From Dactylorhiza incarnata (Eukaryota; Streptophyta; Magnoliopsida; Asparagales; Orchidaceae), in NCBI GenBank assembly GCA_033032865.1, contig JAWHQI010000229.1:1426001-1490000 (forward strand): a DNA stretch of 64,000 bases. The letters run 5' to 3'. Position numbers and translations under genes: made by a program. The first letter of the stretch is position 1, and each line of letters opens with the position of its first letter. The notes below the pieces were generated by a model. It saw nothing but the letters and a program-made list of their open reading frames with translations. It did no database searches and was not told where the DNA came from. Positions 12,084 through 21,817 of this stretch are shown piece by piece.

Positions 12084-14171
12084 TGATGCAGTGGTAGACC
12101 AAGGGGGGATAGACACACTAAATGTAAACCTCGGCGTGATGAATCATGAAGAATGCAAGAGACGGTCCGCGTAAAAATTGAGCAACAATAATTTATTATT
12201 ATAAATATAACAAGCAGAGGAACGAGTTATCACAAGTTTCAATTAAAGAGAGCGAGCACTAAGGCTCTGTTTGGGACGGTGGGGGAGACTGGAGAAGCAG
12301 TGGTGGAATAATCAGCTGTTTTGCAGAGTGGTTGAAGAATCTGTGAAATTGTTTGGAAGAACTTCATTTGTTGTGCTGTTTGGCATGATTTCTGAAGTTT
12401 TGTTGCGGATTCAAGTCGACTGGATTTGGTTGCCAGTGAAAAATTTCTGCTCGGACATGGAGTTCACCACTCTCTTCTCTGATTAAGGTTTGTTCATCTT
12501 CATCTACTTGTGGATTTGGAATGATGCCCATCCTGTAGGTTTTGATGAGATTTCTAGGGTTCAGATCAAGTGTTTCTATCCTTCTTCATGTTTGGTGAAG
12601 AGACGCAGAAGCATTGTTAAAGTGTTAATCTTACTTTTCCGAAGCAACCTGCAACTGAGCATTTTAGAAATTTGTGAGGAGTTTTTAGTCAAGAAGGAGA
12701 AGGCGATAGTTTTGCAATCGACGCTCGTTCGACAATGGCTTGTCGAGCCTTTAGAGAGATGGACTCTGTTCTCGCTGGTCGGAGCTTATCTCTACCTCGT
12801 CCCCGCCTACCTATTTCTCGTCTGCGCCACCATAGCCTTCTTCGCATTGAAGCTCCTCTCCCTCTTCAGCTTATCTGTCGGAATGATGGTGATTCATCCT
12901 ACTCGGTCTTCCCTTTCGGCTCGACCCCACACGCAGACGGGCATTCGTGACTTCCCTGAATCGCAGCCCGCGAGTCGTGAAAAAAATTCACGACTCAAAA
13001 TAGCGCTTTTTCCAAGATTCCGGAGTGGGGGCTTCTCATACTGGAGATGGACAAATATTTGTTTGACGCGGCGATTTTAAAAGCAGCGGTACACTGCTCC
13101 AAAATCACCGCGCCAAACAAAGCCTAATTCACAAGCGAGCGAATTGCAATTATTTAAGCGCGTGCGGAGTAAGCCCTGCAAATCACACAGGGTACAATAC
13201 TAATAACAAAGCGAGATAAAACATTCACTACAAGGTAAAGGTGTCAAACAAACAACAATAGAAAATAAAAACTTCAAACAAGACTTACACGTGCATGCAG
13301 TGACAAACAACGGCTAGTTGGGCCATTCAGGTTTGCTACGAGTGGGAAAACAGCCGGTAGGGGGGCTCTGTCCGGAGGGAAACGGGTTCGGCAGAATGTA
13401 GTATGACTAGAGGGAGTTGGGGTTGCTGTAGATTGACATGGGGAGGGCTTTAGTGGGTGGCTGCAGGGAGAGTGGGGGCTAGTTGTGGATGGGAGGAGGG
13501 GGAAGGGGTTGCGGCTGCTGGAATGGTGGGGAAAGGTTGCGGGTGGTGGGGATTTGCGGAGAGGGGAAGCTACAGGTGGCCGGGAGACTGGAAGAGGGGT
13601 GGCGTGTAGCTGGGAGGGGAGAAGAGGCTACGGTGGCTGGGAGTTGCGGAGAGGGGAAGCTGCAGGTGGCTGGGATTTGCGGAGAGGGGAAGTTGCAGGT
13701 GGCTGGGAGGCTGGAGAAGGGGCACCGTGTGGCTGGGAGGGGAGAAAAGGTTGCGGTTGGCTGCACGAGGAAGGGAGGAGGGGAGGCGGTGAGGGGCTGA
13801 GGCCGTGGAGGGCTTACCGGAGAAGGAAGAGGGCGGAGGAGGAGGGGCTTCCTGGAGTCGCACCAGGAGGGGGGCTTCCGACATCGCACCGGAAGGAGAC
13901 CGAGCGGTTCAGCAGTCCAGCAAAACCATCGATACCCCAACAGAACCCTGCACCAGCAATATATAATAAACTGACCTAGGGCATCCCTAAACGGACGGCT
14001 CATAACGTCTGATCCGATCGTGCGCCAAATAAACTCAAAATACATAAATGAATATAGAAAATCGAATCGCAACGACGATCCGGATGCAACCGTGGGCTCG
14101 GATCGACCGTCCGAGCGAAGGATCGCCGCCTCCTGCGGGAATAGACGTGTGTGGGTCATTGCGCGTCATCA
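12084..14171 (-). repeat. 5' LTR of the chromovirus with an embedded DNA transposon
   Basis: It matches the 3' LTR (5085-6311) closely along its length, except for the block 12263-13124 and the extra TAA. Removing that block gives an LTR of about 1.22 kb. It contains the same G-rich GAAGCTGCAGGTGGC array at about 13540-13760. The two LTRs differ by scattered substitutions and small indels, so the element is not a very recent insertion. Confidence 0.95.
12263..13124. mobile_element. PIF/Harbinger-type non-autonomous transposon (862 bp)
   Basis: The ends are inverted repeats: GGCTCTGTTTGGGACGGTG at the left, and the complement of the right end reads GGCTTTGTTTGGCGCGGTG (15 of 19 identical). 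It is flanked by the 3-bp duplication TAA (12260-12262 and 13125-13127). The other LTR of the host element gives the empty site, with a single CACTAATTCAC. A TAA/TTA target and a GGC-CTGTTTGG terminus fit PIF/Harbinger (Tourist-like) elements. Its ORF at 12490-13080 resembles no transposase, so it is probably non-autonomous. Confidence 0.88.
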
Positions 14172-14176
14172 AGTTC

Positions 14177-15160
14177 TCTCATAAACTGATAATACATCGT
14201 TTTTCTGACCCAATGCTTTACTATAAAAAAACTATAGGGTGATTTTCCCATTAACACAGCCCCCACACCCATGTTTGATGTGTCAATTTCAATAAGGAAG
14301 GTTTTCTTAAAGGATGGCTTTCAAATATTTGAAAGCCACAGTTGCTTCTATATTCCATCTGTTAGTGGCTTTTCCATGGTGTCGTGAGCTCATAGCCCTT
14401 TATAAAACATTTGAACTATCCTATTAAGCCTAGGAAACCGCGCGGCTTTTTTTAATGAAGGTTGTGGCCAATGTAGCATATTTTACACTTTGGATGGGTT
14501 TTCCGAGACCCCATCAATGGGTATAATGTGTCCTAGATAAGATATGTGAGTCTTAACAAAACTGCATTTGGACAAGTGGAGGTATAGTTTGTTGGCCTTC
14601 AAAATTTCAATGGTTGATCTTAGATCCTGGAAATGTTTATCTCGGTCCTTGAACACCAAAATATCATCAAGAAAACAAATGTTTCACCTAAAGTGTTTCT
14701 AAAAAATCATGTTCATCATCCATTGGAATGTTGAAGGTGCGTTAGTCAAACCAAAGGTCATTACCAAGAATTTGCAATGCCCTTGGTGTGATCTGAAAGT
14801 AGTTTTTTAAACATCCTCTTTTTCCAAGCTTACCTTGTGGTATCCTGCTCTTAAATCAAGTTTTGAAAAAGAAAAAAACTTCGGCTAATTCATCTAGATG
14901 TTCTTCAATGATTGATATTGGAAACTTATCTTTGATTGTGATGTTGTTGAGGCTTCTATAATCAATGCAGCCTCCACGAGTTGTCTCTCTTCTTCATTAG
15001 GCAATAGGGGATGAGAAGAGCTCGTACTGTATCGAATGAGTCATGTCGTTGATTTGTTTCTCTATTTCTATTTTATGTAGTGTGGGATGCATGTAAGGCT
15101 GAATAGATACAGGTTCTGCCGCTATTTTTAAAATAAAATGATGATCATGTTCTCTTTAGG
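14177..15160 (-). pseudogene. Reverse transcriptase of the old Ty3/gypsy element
   Basis: The minus strand reads FLDDILVFKDRDKHFQDLR, the RT active-site box, around 14670-14620. It is followed by YLHLSKCSFVKTHISYLGH and, nearer 14300, the start of RNase H. Stops and frameshifts are frequent. The reading continues leftward across the nested chromovirus to the integrase pieces at 3490-5084. Confidence 0.8.
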
Positions 15161-15220
15161 GTGGTATTATTGAAGGCGCATTGAAAACATTCTCCAAATA
15201 GGTTTAACAGATCTTGTAGT

Positions 15221-15833
15221 TCAACCTGGGATCAGTTTGGAAGTGAAACCGACATTGTAGCTTACACCTTTTTTATATGTAATATATGAGCTCGGTTGTA
15301 GCTGATCTACTAGAGAAATGACACATACTGAAGACAAAAATAATTGAGTTGTGTTGTTTAATACCTTGTGCAGTTTCCTGTTTTGTAGAATTTTTCCAGT
15401 CACGTTGTAGTTTGCCCGTAAAGTTACATGTTTGTTTTGGATTTCAAACTTCATCTATAATTCAAGGAAATCTCATTGAGTTACTCCCAAAGTTATAAGT
15501 CATTGAATACCTAGCAAAATATCATATCCTCCCAAAGCCAAGATTAACATATCTGGAGAAAAATAAACCCTCTGCATATACCAAGAAAATTTTGGACACC
15601 TTTGGGTACTTTGAATTTGATTCCCGTCATCCACTACAACTAAGAAAGAGAACATGTTGGTTAAGGGGCAATTCAATCCCATAGATGTTTGCTATCCACT
15701 ACAACTAAGAAAGAGAACATGTTGGTTAAGGGGCAATCCAATCCCATAGATGTTTGCTCATTTAGAAAAGCGGGTAGATCATGTTTCAATTAAAATATGA
15801 ATGGTTAGACCGTGATGTGCTCCTGCGATGCGC
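15221..15833 (-). pseudogene. Protease region of the old Ty3/gypsy element
   Basis: At 15682-15500 the minus strand has VDDGNQIQSTQRCPKFSW and ALGGYDILLGIQ, the second half of a gypsy protease (GGYDxxLGxxWL). The active-site D-T/S-G box lies just upstream near 15790 and is degraded. A segment of about 70-80 bp is tandemly duplicated here (about 15632-15690 and 15694-15765, both containing AGAACATGTTGGTTAAGGGG), which spoils the frame. Confidence 0.75.
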
Positions 15834-16455
15834 AGCAACAACAACACTCAAGCCTTTATCCCACCATAGTGGGTTCGGCTATATGGATCCTTTGCCGCCA
15901 TTGCGCCCTATCTTTAATCATAGCCTCACTAATGCCTAAGTACATCATATCTTTCCTTATAGTTTCATTCCAAGTCTTTTTTGGTCTACCCCTCCCCCGT
16001 TTAACATGTCTAGTGACTAAACTCTCATTACGCCTAATAGGTGCCTCTAATGGTTTCCTATGTACATGTCTGAACCATCTTAAACGAGCTTCTCGCATCT
16101 TCTCTACAATTGGTGTCACTCTTGTCTTATCCCTGATACATTCATTCCTAATTTTATCCAGTCTCGTGTGACCACACATCCACCTAAGCATTATCATCTC
16201 TGCAACTCCCATTTTTTGCTCATGTACACCATTCACTGCCCAACACTCAAAACTGTAGAGCATTGCTGGCCTAATTGCAGTACGGTAAAACTTGCCTTTA
16301 AGTTTTAATGATACTTTACAATCACATAAGATCCCAGACGCGCCTCTCCACTTCAACCAACCTGCTTGGATTCTATGTATCACATCTTTATCTACACCTC
16401 CATCTTTTTGAATTATCGATCCCAGATATTTAAAGCACTCACTACGGGAAATATC
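15834..16455 (-). mobile_element. 5'-truncated RTE-type LINE (3' end of reverse transcriptase)
   Basis: The minus-strand ORF 16485-15856 contains the C-terminal part of an RTE-clade ORF: KYLGSIIQKDGGVDKDV, GWLKWRGASG, LYSFECWAVN, RMRWMCGHTR-like text and GRGRPKKTWNETI. It ends with the RTE 3' tail AGTGTTGTTGTTG. The tail faces left, so the element lies on the minus strand. It sits between the gag motif SMHALTGI and the protease of the old gypsy. Its 5' part is missing. Short GATGC words occur at both edges, a possible but weak TSD. Confidence 0.85.
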
Positions 16456-17148
16456 GTTGATGCCAGTGAGAGCATGCATTGACACGTGTGGGGTTGAAAA
16501 TGGTGGACATGAGCAACTCGTCTTCGGAGTATTCCTCCCTTCCTACCTTGATCATATGTAATTGTTTCTTGGCATTGTATTTGTCTTCGGGAACAAAGAG
16601 TTTGTCGCACCAATAGATTCTCTTTTCACATCAACCTCTTTGGAAGTGAGCCCGCGATGTGGAATAGCTTTGCCTCTCCCCACTGACTTGGGACACTCGC
16701 CTGCGACATTGGATCTTGACGAAAGCTCCAATTTCCCTGACGATGAAGGCCCTTCGGCTGTGTCAGCACACATTGTCATTCTTGAATTTGAGTTATGTTG
16801 AAGGCTCTTCTGAAGGGAACTTGGCATAAACATTATTGTGGGAAATTCTATCTCTGTTATAAGCCAGTCAGGAACAAACCAATGGTGTATTCTTCTAGAA
16901 TGTGAATTATATTTAATAATTCATCAAATTATGTAAGTTGCGTCTGTCTTCTTAAGATTTTTAGATCGCTCATTGGATCCTCGTATAAGGCTCATCCAAA
17001 ATGATGACTAATTTCTTGAACATATTCTTCCCAATGTGACCAAGTGCGGGTTAAAAATGAAATAAGACATACTTGATGCCAGTAAAGAGTCTTACCTTCT
17101 AGGTGAACTAAAGCGATCTTTATTTTCATTTGCTTTGACATTTCATCA

Positions 17149-17337
17149 TAAAAGGCAGCCCGGTGCACAAAGCAACCCCGCGCAGCAAGGTCCAGGGAAG
17201 AGTCCCACCACAAGGGTGAAATGTAGACAAACCTTACCCTGCATTTTTACAAGAGGCTGCTTCCAAGACTCGAACCCGTGACCTCAAGGTCACACGGCAA
17301 CACCTTAACCGGTGAGTCAAAGCTCCCCTTCTGCTCC
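17149..17337 (-). mobile_element. Au-type SINE with 12-bp target duplication
   Basis: On the minus strand this 189-bp unit has a tRNA-like head. The A-box region is GGTTAAGGTGTTGCCGTGTG and the B-box is GGGTTCGAGTCTTGG. The Au-family body follows (CAGCCTCTTGTAAAAATGCA, GGGTAAGGTTTG) and then the GTGCACCGGGCTGCC end. It is flanked by a perfect 12-bp TSD, GACATTTCATCA, at 17137-17148 and 17338-17349. The TSD lies within the DEMS codons of the host gag. It needs LINE enzymes to move. Confidence 0.95.
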
Positions 17338-17606
17338 GACATTTCATCAACGTCAAAAAATTGCTCACACTTGTGTAACCAATCTCTTAGATCACCAAGA
17401 AATCTTGGAAATTCGATCCATGGGCATCTGGTTAGAGGTTGATATCCTTGACGTGTATTAGATTTAAATGATTTTATTGGAGGCATGGTCTCCGTCTACT
17501 CAAATCTCCGTCTATAATGAGATGAACAACCCACACATTTCTTCTAGAGCTTGGCATTGTTGCTCCAATAAATCCTGGAAGGATTTTCCCATTGCTTCAT
17601 GTGCAC

Positions 17607-18085
17607 TCTTCAAGCCAGGAAAATTCCGACTCCAAATATTCGAACCTAGGTGTAGACTAAGGTTACTGATCCTGCAGTCGAACGTCACAACTCTAATGGC
17701 TAAAGCGAGAGAGAGATGTCTACAAGCACACCTCAAGTGCTTCAACAGGGAGGTCCCGCCACATACCCGAAAGTCTAGAAGAACTTCCCCTCCAAAACTA
17801 AAGACTGAGCTAGGTACGAGGAAGGCACAGACTTGGCGAGTATCAAACGGGGGGTCAACGTCTTCCAAAGTGTCATTCCTGGTACCTCTGTGGGTCTATT
17901 TATAGACAAATCCTGGGGGGGTTACTCGCACAAACTCGTGAATGCTCGCCCATGTTCTCTTCCTTGAGAATGTCCAGTACTCTAGTGGCGAGGTCTGCGA
18001 ATAGCCGCAAGTCTGCCGAGCTGAATGGTCTGCGAATAGTCATTCCCTTAGGCATTTCTGATCTCGACGAATTACGGGTTATACA
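17607..18085 (-). mobile_element. Solo LTR in the old gypsy gag (family L1)
   Basis: It begins TCTTCAAGCCAGGAAAATTC (TG mutated to TC) and ends GGGTTATACA, matching the ends of the 10148-10965 LTR. The TSD is TGCAC at 17602-17606 and 18086-18090. Both copies share GAGGTTACTGATCCTG-type text, the CAGGGAGGTCCC block and the minus-strand TATAAATAGACCC box near 17900. It is 479 bp long because it lacks the CTCGCC array. Confidence 0.92.
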
Positions 18086-18185
18086 TGCACGTCGTAATTA
18101 TTTCACTTCTCTACGCAAATTATGGGAACGAGAATGATCCGCCATGGAAAAAAAGAAATTGGAATGAAGGCCTTATAATCGACTA

Positions 18186-18197
18186 CCTTTGATACCA
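18186..18197 (-). other. Primer binding site of the old gypsy element
   Basis: The minus strand reads TGGTATCAAAGG beside the 5' LTR, a one-mismatch complement of the initiator Met tRNA 3' end (TGGTATCAGAG). It marks the inner edge of the LTR that starts at 18199. Confidence 0.75.
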
Positions 18198-18198
18198 C

Positions 18199-19595
18199 TG
18201 ATAGTCGCAGGAAAGGTTACAAACGGAGCAACAACATGTTATTATATGCTTTGTTCTTCTTGTAGCAGCATCTTCTTCCAGGAGCTTCAGGTTGCTACAA
18301 GAAAGTAAACGCATAACGCAAACAAAGAAGGAAAATACTTGGCTAAGTTAATATCTAACAAATTCTTGATTATTCTCGTTCATACCCAGATATCAAGAAG
18401 ATATCCAGTATTTGTAGTGTTCCTACTACGGGTGTCTTAGTAGGTATTGCAAGACCGGTTTAGTTATAATTAGGGGTGTGCATAAGTAATCGAAGAACTG
18501 AGAACCGGACCGAAACCGAACCGAACCGAACCGGGCGGTTTGGGTCAGTTCCCATGGTTTGGTTCAGGTACGGCCCTTAAAAACAGAACCGGCGGTTCGG
18601 TTCAATTCTCGGGTCCTGTGGTCGGGTACCCGAGAACCGACCTGAACCAATTAAAAAAATATATAAATATATAATTTGAGTCACACGATGTATATTAGGT
18701 AAAAGTTAAACCATCCATCCCCCCCCCCCCGATTCTGCCCGATCCCAAATCACTCCTCTTCACATGGCCTCTAAAAACTAGGGTTAGCCTTCATAACTCA
18801 CACACCTCCCCCATTCCCACTACTCACACACGGCTTCCTCCCCTTCCCGCGCCGATTCTACATGTTATTTCTCCCGCCGATGTTGACGAGCACAGCAGCA
18901 ACGCACGAGAAGAAATTTGTCGACAACGGAGAAGGCAACCGCTCTATGCTGGAATTGAAAGTTGACACCTGATTATTCCAAGGAGATCTACTCGGGGTTT
19001 TTTAAAGAGATTTGTAGCCGGTTACATATACTCCCTCCTTCAGTCTAAACAAAGGCTTCAGTTCTTTTCCTTCCACTCAGACCTCACACTTGGTATTTCC
19101 CTAAACCATCCACTCAGATTTCACCTATTTATTTATGCATGTTTATTTATATCATCACCTTGGTGTGCTGCTTCCATTCTAGATCACGATCTTACTTCAC
19201 TTGCATTCCTACATTTTTCTGTTAGTTCCAAACCCTAGATTGTTATTGTCTTCATTGGATTGATTCATTCAATCAATCTTTGCACATTTCTTCTAGGATG
19301 CACATATTATTGCTAATTAAGTTGTGTTAGAAGTCGCATACTGTACAAAAGACTGTTACGTAGTGGCATTTTGCAAGTGTTTAGGTTAAAATTCACATTT
19401 TGCATAGAACCGAACTGAAACCGAACCAACATTTCCGGTTCGTTCCGGTTTTATACTTTAGGATCACGGGTTGGTTCCGGTTCCAAAAAATTGAAACCAA
19501 ATCTATACGAGTCGGTTCTTGGTTCTGTGTGGAACCGAACCGATCCGTTAGGACAGACGGAAAAGCAGCTATAACCACCAGCTGTCCTTCCTAAA
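18199..19595 (-). repeat. 5' LTR of the old gypsy element, carrying a GGTTCGG-rich insertion
   Basis: The first 270 bp align with 1701-1960, and the last block (AGCTATAACCACCAGCTGTC, from 19568) aligns with 3408-3436. Between them lies about 1.1 kb of unrelated sequence. The LTR starts TGATAGTCGCAGG. Its far end is set by where similarity to the other LTR stops, so 19595 is approximate. Confidence 0.65.
18472..19563. mobile_element. GGTTCGG-rich non-autonomous element inside the 5' LTR
   Basis: It starts at TTAGGGGTGTGCATAAG followed by runs of the word CCGAACCGAACC (18515-18650), and ends in a second block of GGTTCCGGTT/CCGAACC words (19405-19550). The AGGGGTGTGCA terminus followed by GGTTCGG repeats is common in plant hAT-related non-autonomous elements. 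Flanking 8-mers AGTTATAA and AGCTATAA match at seven of eight bases, compatible with a hAT TSD. I could not find a clear inverted copy of the terminus at the right end. Confidence 0.5.
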
Positions 19596-19629
19596 CCCTG
19601 CCTCACATTGAACTTCCAACGCATCAAAA

Positions 19630-19846
19630 TCATGGCCTCTCCATAAATGGTAGGCCGCCTCATTCCTCTCATAATCGTCGGCCACCTTTGGACCGAACTA
19701 CACTCCCAAATGTTACCGCTGTGAACCTCCCACGTGAAATCGCGGACAACTTTCTCTACGCCTTGAGCTAAATCGGGGTTACACCACAAAACTATAATCC
19801 AGAGAATGAGCCCACAAGACAAACGTTGACGATGAAATATCTCCAT
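19630..19846 (-). CDS. Short ORF with signal-peptide-like N-terminus; possible gene fragment
   Basis: The minus-strand ORF opens with a Met, basic residues, and a hydrophobic run (LILWIIVLWCNPDLAQG) that looks like a cleavable signal peptide. It is followed by VEKVVRDFTWEVHSG and then a GGTAAC that could be a splice donor. A hydrophobic leader followed by an F-x-W-x-V motif recalls the first exon of multicopper oxidases such as ascorbate oxidase, but the similarity is short and I do not assign a function. The old gypsy element lies immediately downstream, so a real gene would be cut here. Confidence 0.3.
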
Positions 19847-19869
19847 AGTGTATCAAATCTGCAAAGAAA

Positions 19870-20104
19870 AATTAAGAAAATCACAAATAAAGGAAGCGCG
19901 AATTGCGTAGAACACTAACGGTTCAGTGATCTGGAGCGTGGAATGCTTGCTAGAAACTTCTGGTCGGACGTGAACCTAATCGTATCCGGAGGAACGCTGG
20001 GATTTGAAAGAGCGGCGAGACCGCTATCGTCTTCTCCCCGAAACCAGAGCGAAGTCAGTCGCTGCGAAAATAAATGGTACGGATTAGGAAATTTTCTTTA
20101 TGCC
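19870..20104. other. Non-coding stretch, nothing recognised
   Basis: I see no ORF, repeat end or RNA gene between the ORF at 19846 and the duplication that starts near 20105. If the ORF is genuine, this would be its upstream region. Confidence 0.4.
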
Positions 20105-21090
20105 AGAGATCAATAACCTCCTCTCCATCTCTCTTGCCTAAATCCTAGCCGTAGTTCTATCGATCGTGTCATCTTCTCCCTCTTAGATTCACCATTTCAA
20201 AAAAGAAGGAAATTATCCAACGAAAATTCCAAAAAAATAGTCAGTTTTCTGATTAGAGGAAGGTTTGCATGTCATTTAACTTATTTTAGAGTTGATTCAT
20301 CTATGCATGTCATTTAACTTATTTTCATGCTTGATTTTTAAATTGTTTTAGAGTTGTTAAGATGTTTCTCTAGGCTTCTAGTGCTTAATAAATCAGCAAA
20401 GTGTTTCGCTTACTTGGGATGGGAGTGAGATGCAAATGTAATTTTGGACTGCAAATAAAATTTATGGACTGTGAATAGTGATGGACTGCGAATAGCCAAT
20501 TTCGAACTGCTAATATCAACTCCCTTGAATTGACATTTTTAGACGGAATAATTCATGCTTCAAAAAAATAGAGAATTGATATTAGCAGTTCAATTCTCGA
20601 TATTCGCATCCCAAAAATTGTAAAAATCCTAATTATATTTGCAGTCCAATTCTCGCTAATCGCACCCCATTAAATAATCTCCTCTTCATCTCTCTCTCTC
20701 GTTGCCTAAACCCTAGCAGTAGTTCTATCGGTCGCGTCGTTTCTTCCCCTCTTAGATTCACCTTCAAAAAAGAAGGAAATTATCCAGCAAAAATCTCAAA
20801 AAAATAGTTAGTTTTCTGGTTAGAGGAAGGTTTGCATGTCATTTAACTTGGTTTAGAGTTAATTACTCCATACATGTCATTTAACTTGTTTTTGCTAGGT
20901 TTTTAAATTGTTTTAGTCTGTAAAATGTTTTTCTAGACTTCTAATACTTAATAAATCGGCAAAGTGTTTCGCTTATTTGGGTTGGGAGTGGCGTGCAAAT
21001 ATAATTTTGGACTATAAATAAAATTTATGGACTACGAATAATGATGGACTGTGAATAGCCAGTTCCGGACTGCTAATATCAACTCTCAAA
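20105..21090. repeat. Imperfect tandem duplication of a roughly 0.45-kb segment
   Basis: Sequence from about 20105 to 20545 recurs at about 20680-21090. Both have CTCATCTCTCTC-like text, CCCTAGC-GTAGTTCTATCG, TCTTAGATTCACC, AAGAAGGAAATTATCC, AGTTTTCTG-TTAGAGGAAGG, TGCATGTCATTTAACTT and GACTGCTAATATCAACTC. The spacer at 20560-20650 holds an inverted version of the last block (TTGATATTAGCAGTTC). The arrangement suggests a duplicated non-autonomous element or promoter segment; I could not assign a class. Confidence 0.75.
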
Positions 21091-21099
21091 AAATATACA

Positions 21100-21817
21100 T
21101 TCTTAATTGAAATTAGGTTAAACAAATTAGGGCAGGTTCATTAAGGCGGAATTGGAACGTTGGAATTGGAATTGGAATTCAATTGACAATTCCAATTTCA
21201 ACGTTAGGTTGGGAGCTTCTCTCCCGCAATCCCAAGCTCCGACTGTTCTCGGGTGCCGACGGCAAATTAGTCTCCTCCATCCTCCGCCCTCTTCTCAGGC
21301 ACCGGCAAACTAGTCTCCTCTCTCCCTCCTTCTCAGGTACTATTTTTCCCATTTTTCTCGAGAGGCCCGTTTTCCCCCTTTTCAGTTTCATTTTTATTGT
21401 GATTTTTATGGACTTATTTTGATTTCTATGTGTGTTATTGTAGTTCATGTGTAATATATGAGATTATTTTTTTCGTTGGGTATTATTTCATATGTTTATG
21501 ATTTTTAAGAGTGACTGGGTTTTTGTGGATGTAAGTGGGTGGAAATGTGGTTATATGTATAGATATTCAAAGTGTGTGTGGTTTTTTCGGATAAAAATGT
21601 GGTTGTGTGTGTATGTATGTGTGTATGAAATTTTATGTATGTTTGTGTATTTGTTTGTGTGTGTGTTTATGTGTGTGTTGTGTATTTGTATGTGTGTGTG
21701 TGTGGCTTTTTGTGAATAAAATGTGGTTGTGTGTGAAATTGTGTGTTTGTATGTGTGTGTGTTGTGTATTTATATGTGTTTGTGTTTTTTGTGGATAAAA
21801 ATGTAGTGGTAGTGGCT
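21100..21817. repeat. Hairpin-forming AATTGG repeat and TG-rich low-complexity stretch
   Basis: At about 21156-21208 the text CGTTGGAATTGGAATTGG is followed by its near complement CCAATTTCAACG, a strong hairpin. From about 21560 to 21790 the plus strand is a degraded (TG)n microsatellite mixed with TATG, which gives the Cys/Val/Met-rich and His/Thr-rich ORFs on the two strands. I regard none of these ORFs as genes. Confidence 0.75.

Larger units (their letters stand above)
5085..14171 (-). mobile_element. Complete Ty3/gypsy chromovirus with two further insertions
   Basis: LTRs of about 1.22 kb lie at 5085-6311 and 12084-14171 (the latter enlarged by an insertion). Each starts TGATGCAG and ends CATCA on the plus strand. 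The element is flanked by a perfect 5-bp TSD, AGTTC, at 5080-5084 and 14172-14176. Transcription runs on the minus strand: LTR, primer site, gag with zinc knuckle, protease, RT, RNase H, integrase, chromodomain, polypurine tract, LTR. It interrupts the RT/RNase H region of the older gypsy. Stops in gag and frame breaks in pol make it non-functional, though most domains remain long and readable. Confidence 0.95.
16456..18140 (-). pseudogene. gag of the old Ty3/gypsy element, with SINE and solo LTR insertions
   Basis: It starts near 18140 with a Met-Ala-Asp-His frame, then shows the capsid motifs CPWIEFPRFLGDLRDWLHKCEQFF (17420-17340) and KIKIALVHLEGKTLYWHQ (17140-17085). Further left is the linker before protease (LTSKEVDVKRE) and a degraded zinc region, then MSMHALTGI. 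Two insertions interrupt it: an Au SINE at 17149-17337 and a solo LTR at 17607-18085. Many stops are present. Confidence 0.8.
1701..19595 (-). mobile_element. Old, decayed Ty3/gypsy retrotransposon, host of a nested stack
   Basis: Related LTR sequences lie at both ends (1701-1960 and from 18199), and between them, on the minus strand, come gag, protease, reverse transcriptase and integrase remnants in the correct Ty3/gypsy order. The coding parts are interrupted by six later insertions, each annotated separately. A primer binding site complementary to initiator Met tRNA sits next to the right LTR. The coding frames carry many stops and frameshifts, so the element is dead. The outermost boundaries are approximate, because I could not find a matching TSD for such an old copy. 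Confidence 0.75.

Noticed and set aside
12490..13080. 196-aa plus-strand ORF inside the Harbinger-type element
   Set aside because: No transposase or Myb-like motif, no support from the second strand or codon pattern; probably chance.
17250..17330. tRNA-like sequence with A and B boxes
   Set aside because: It lacks a full cloverleaf and is followed by an Au SINE body with a 12-bp TSD, so it is a SINE head, not a tRNA gene.
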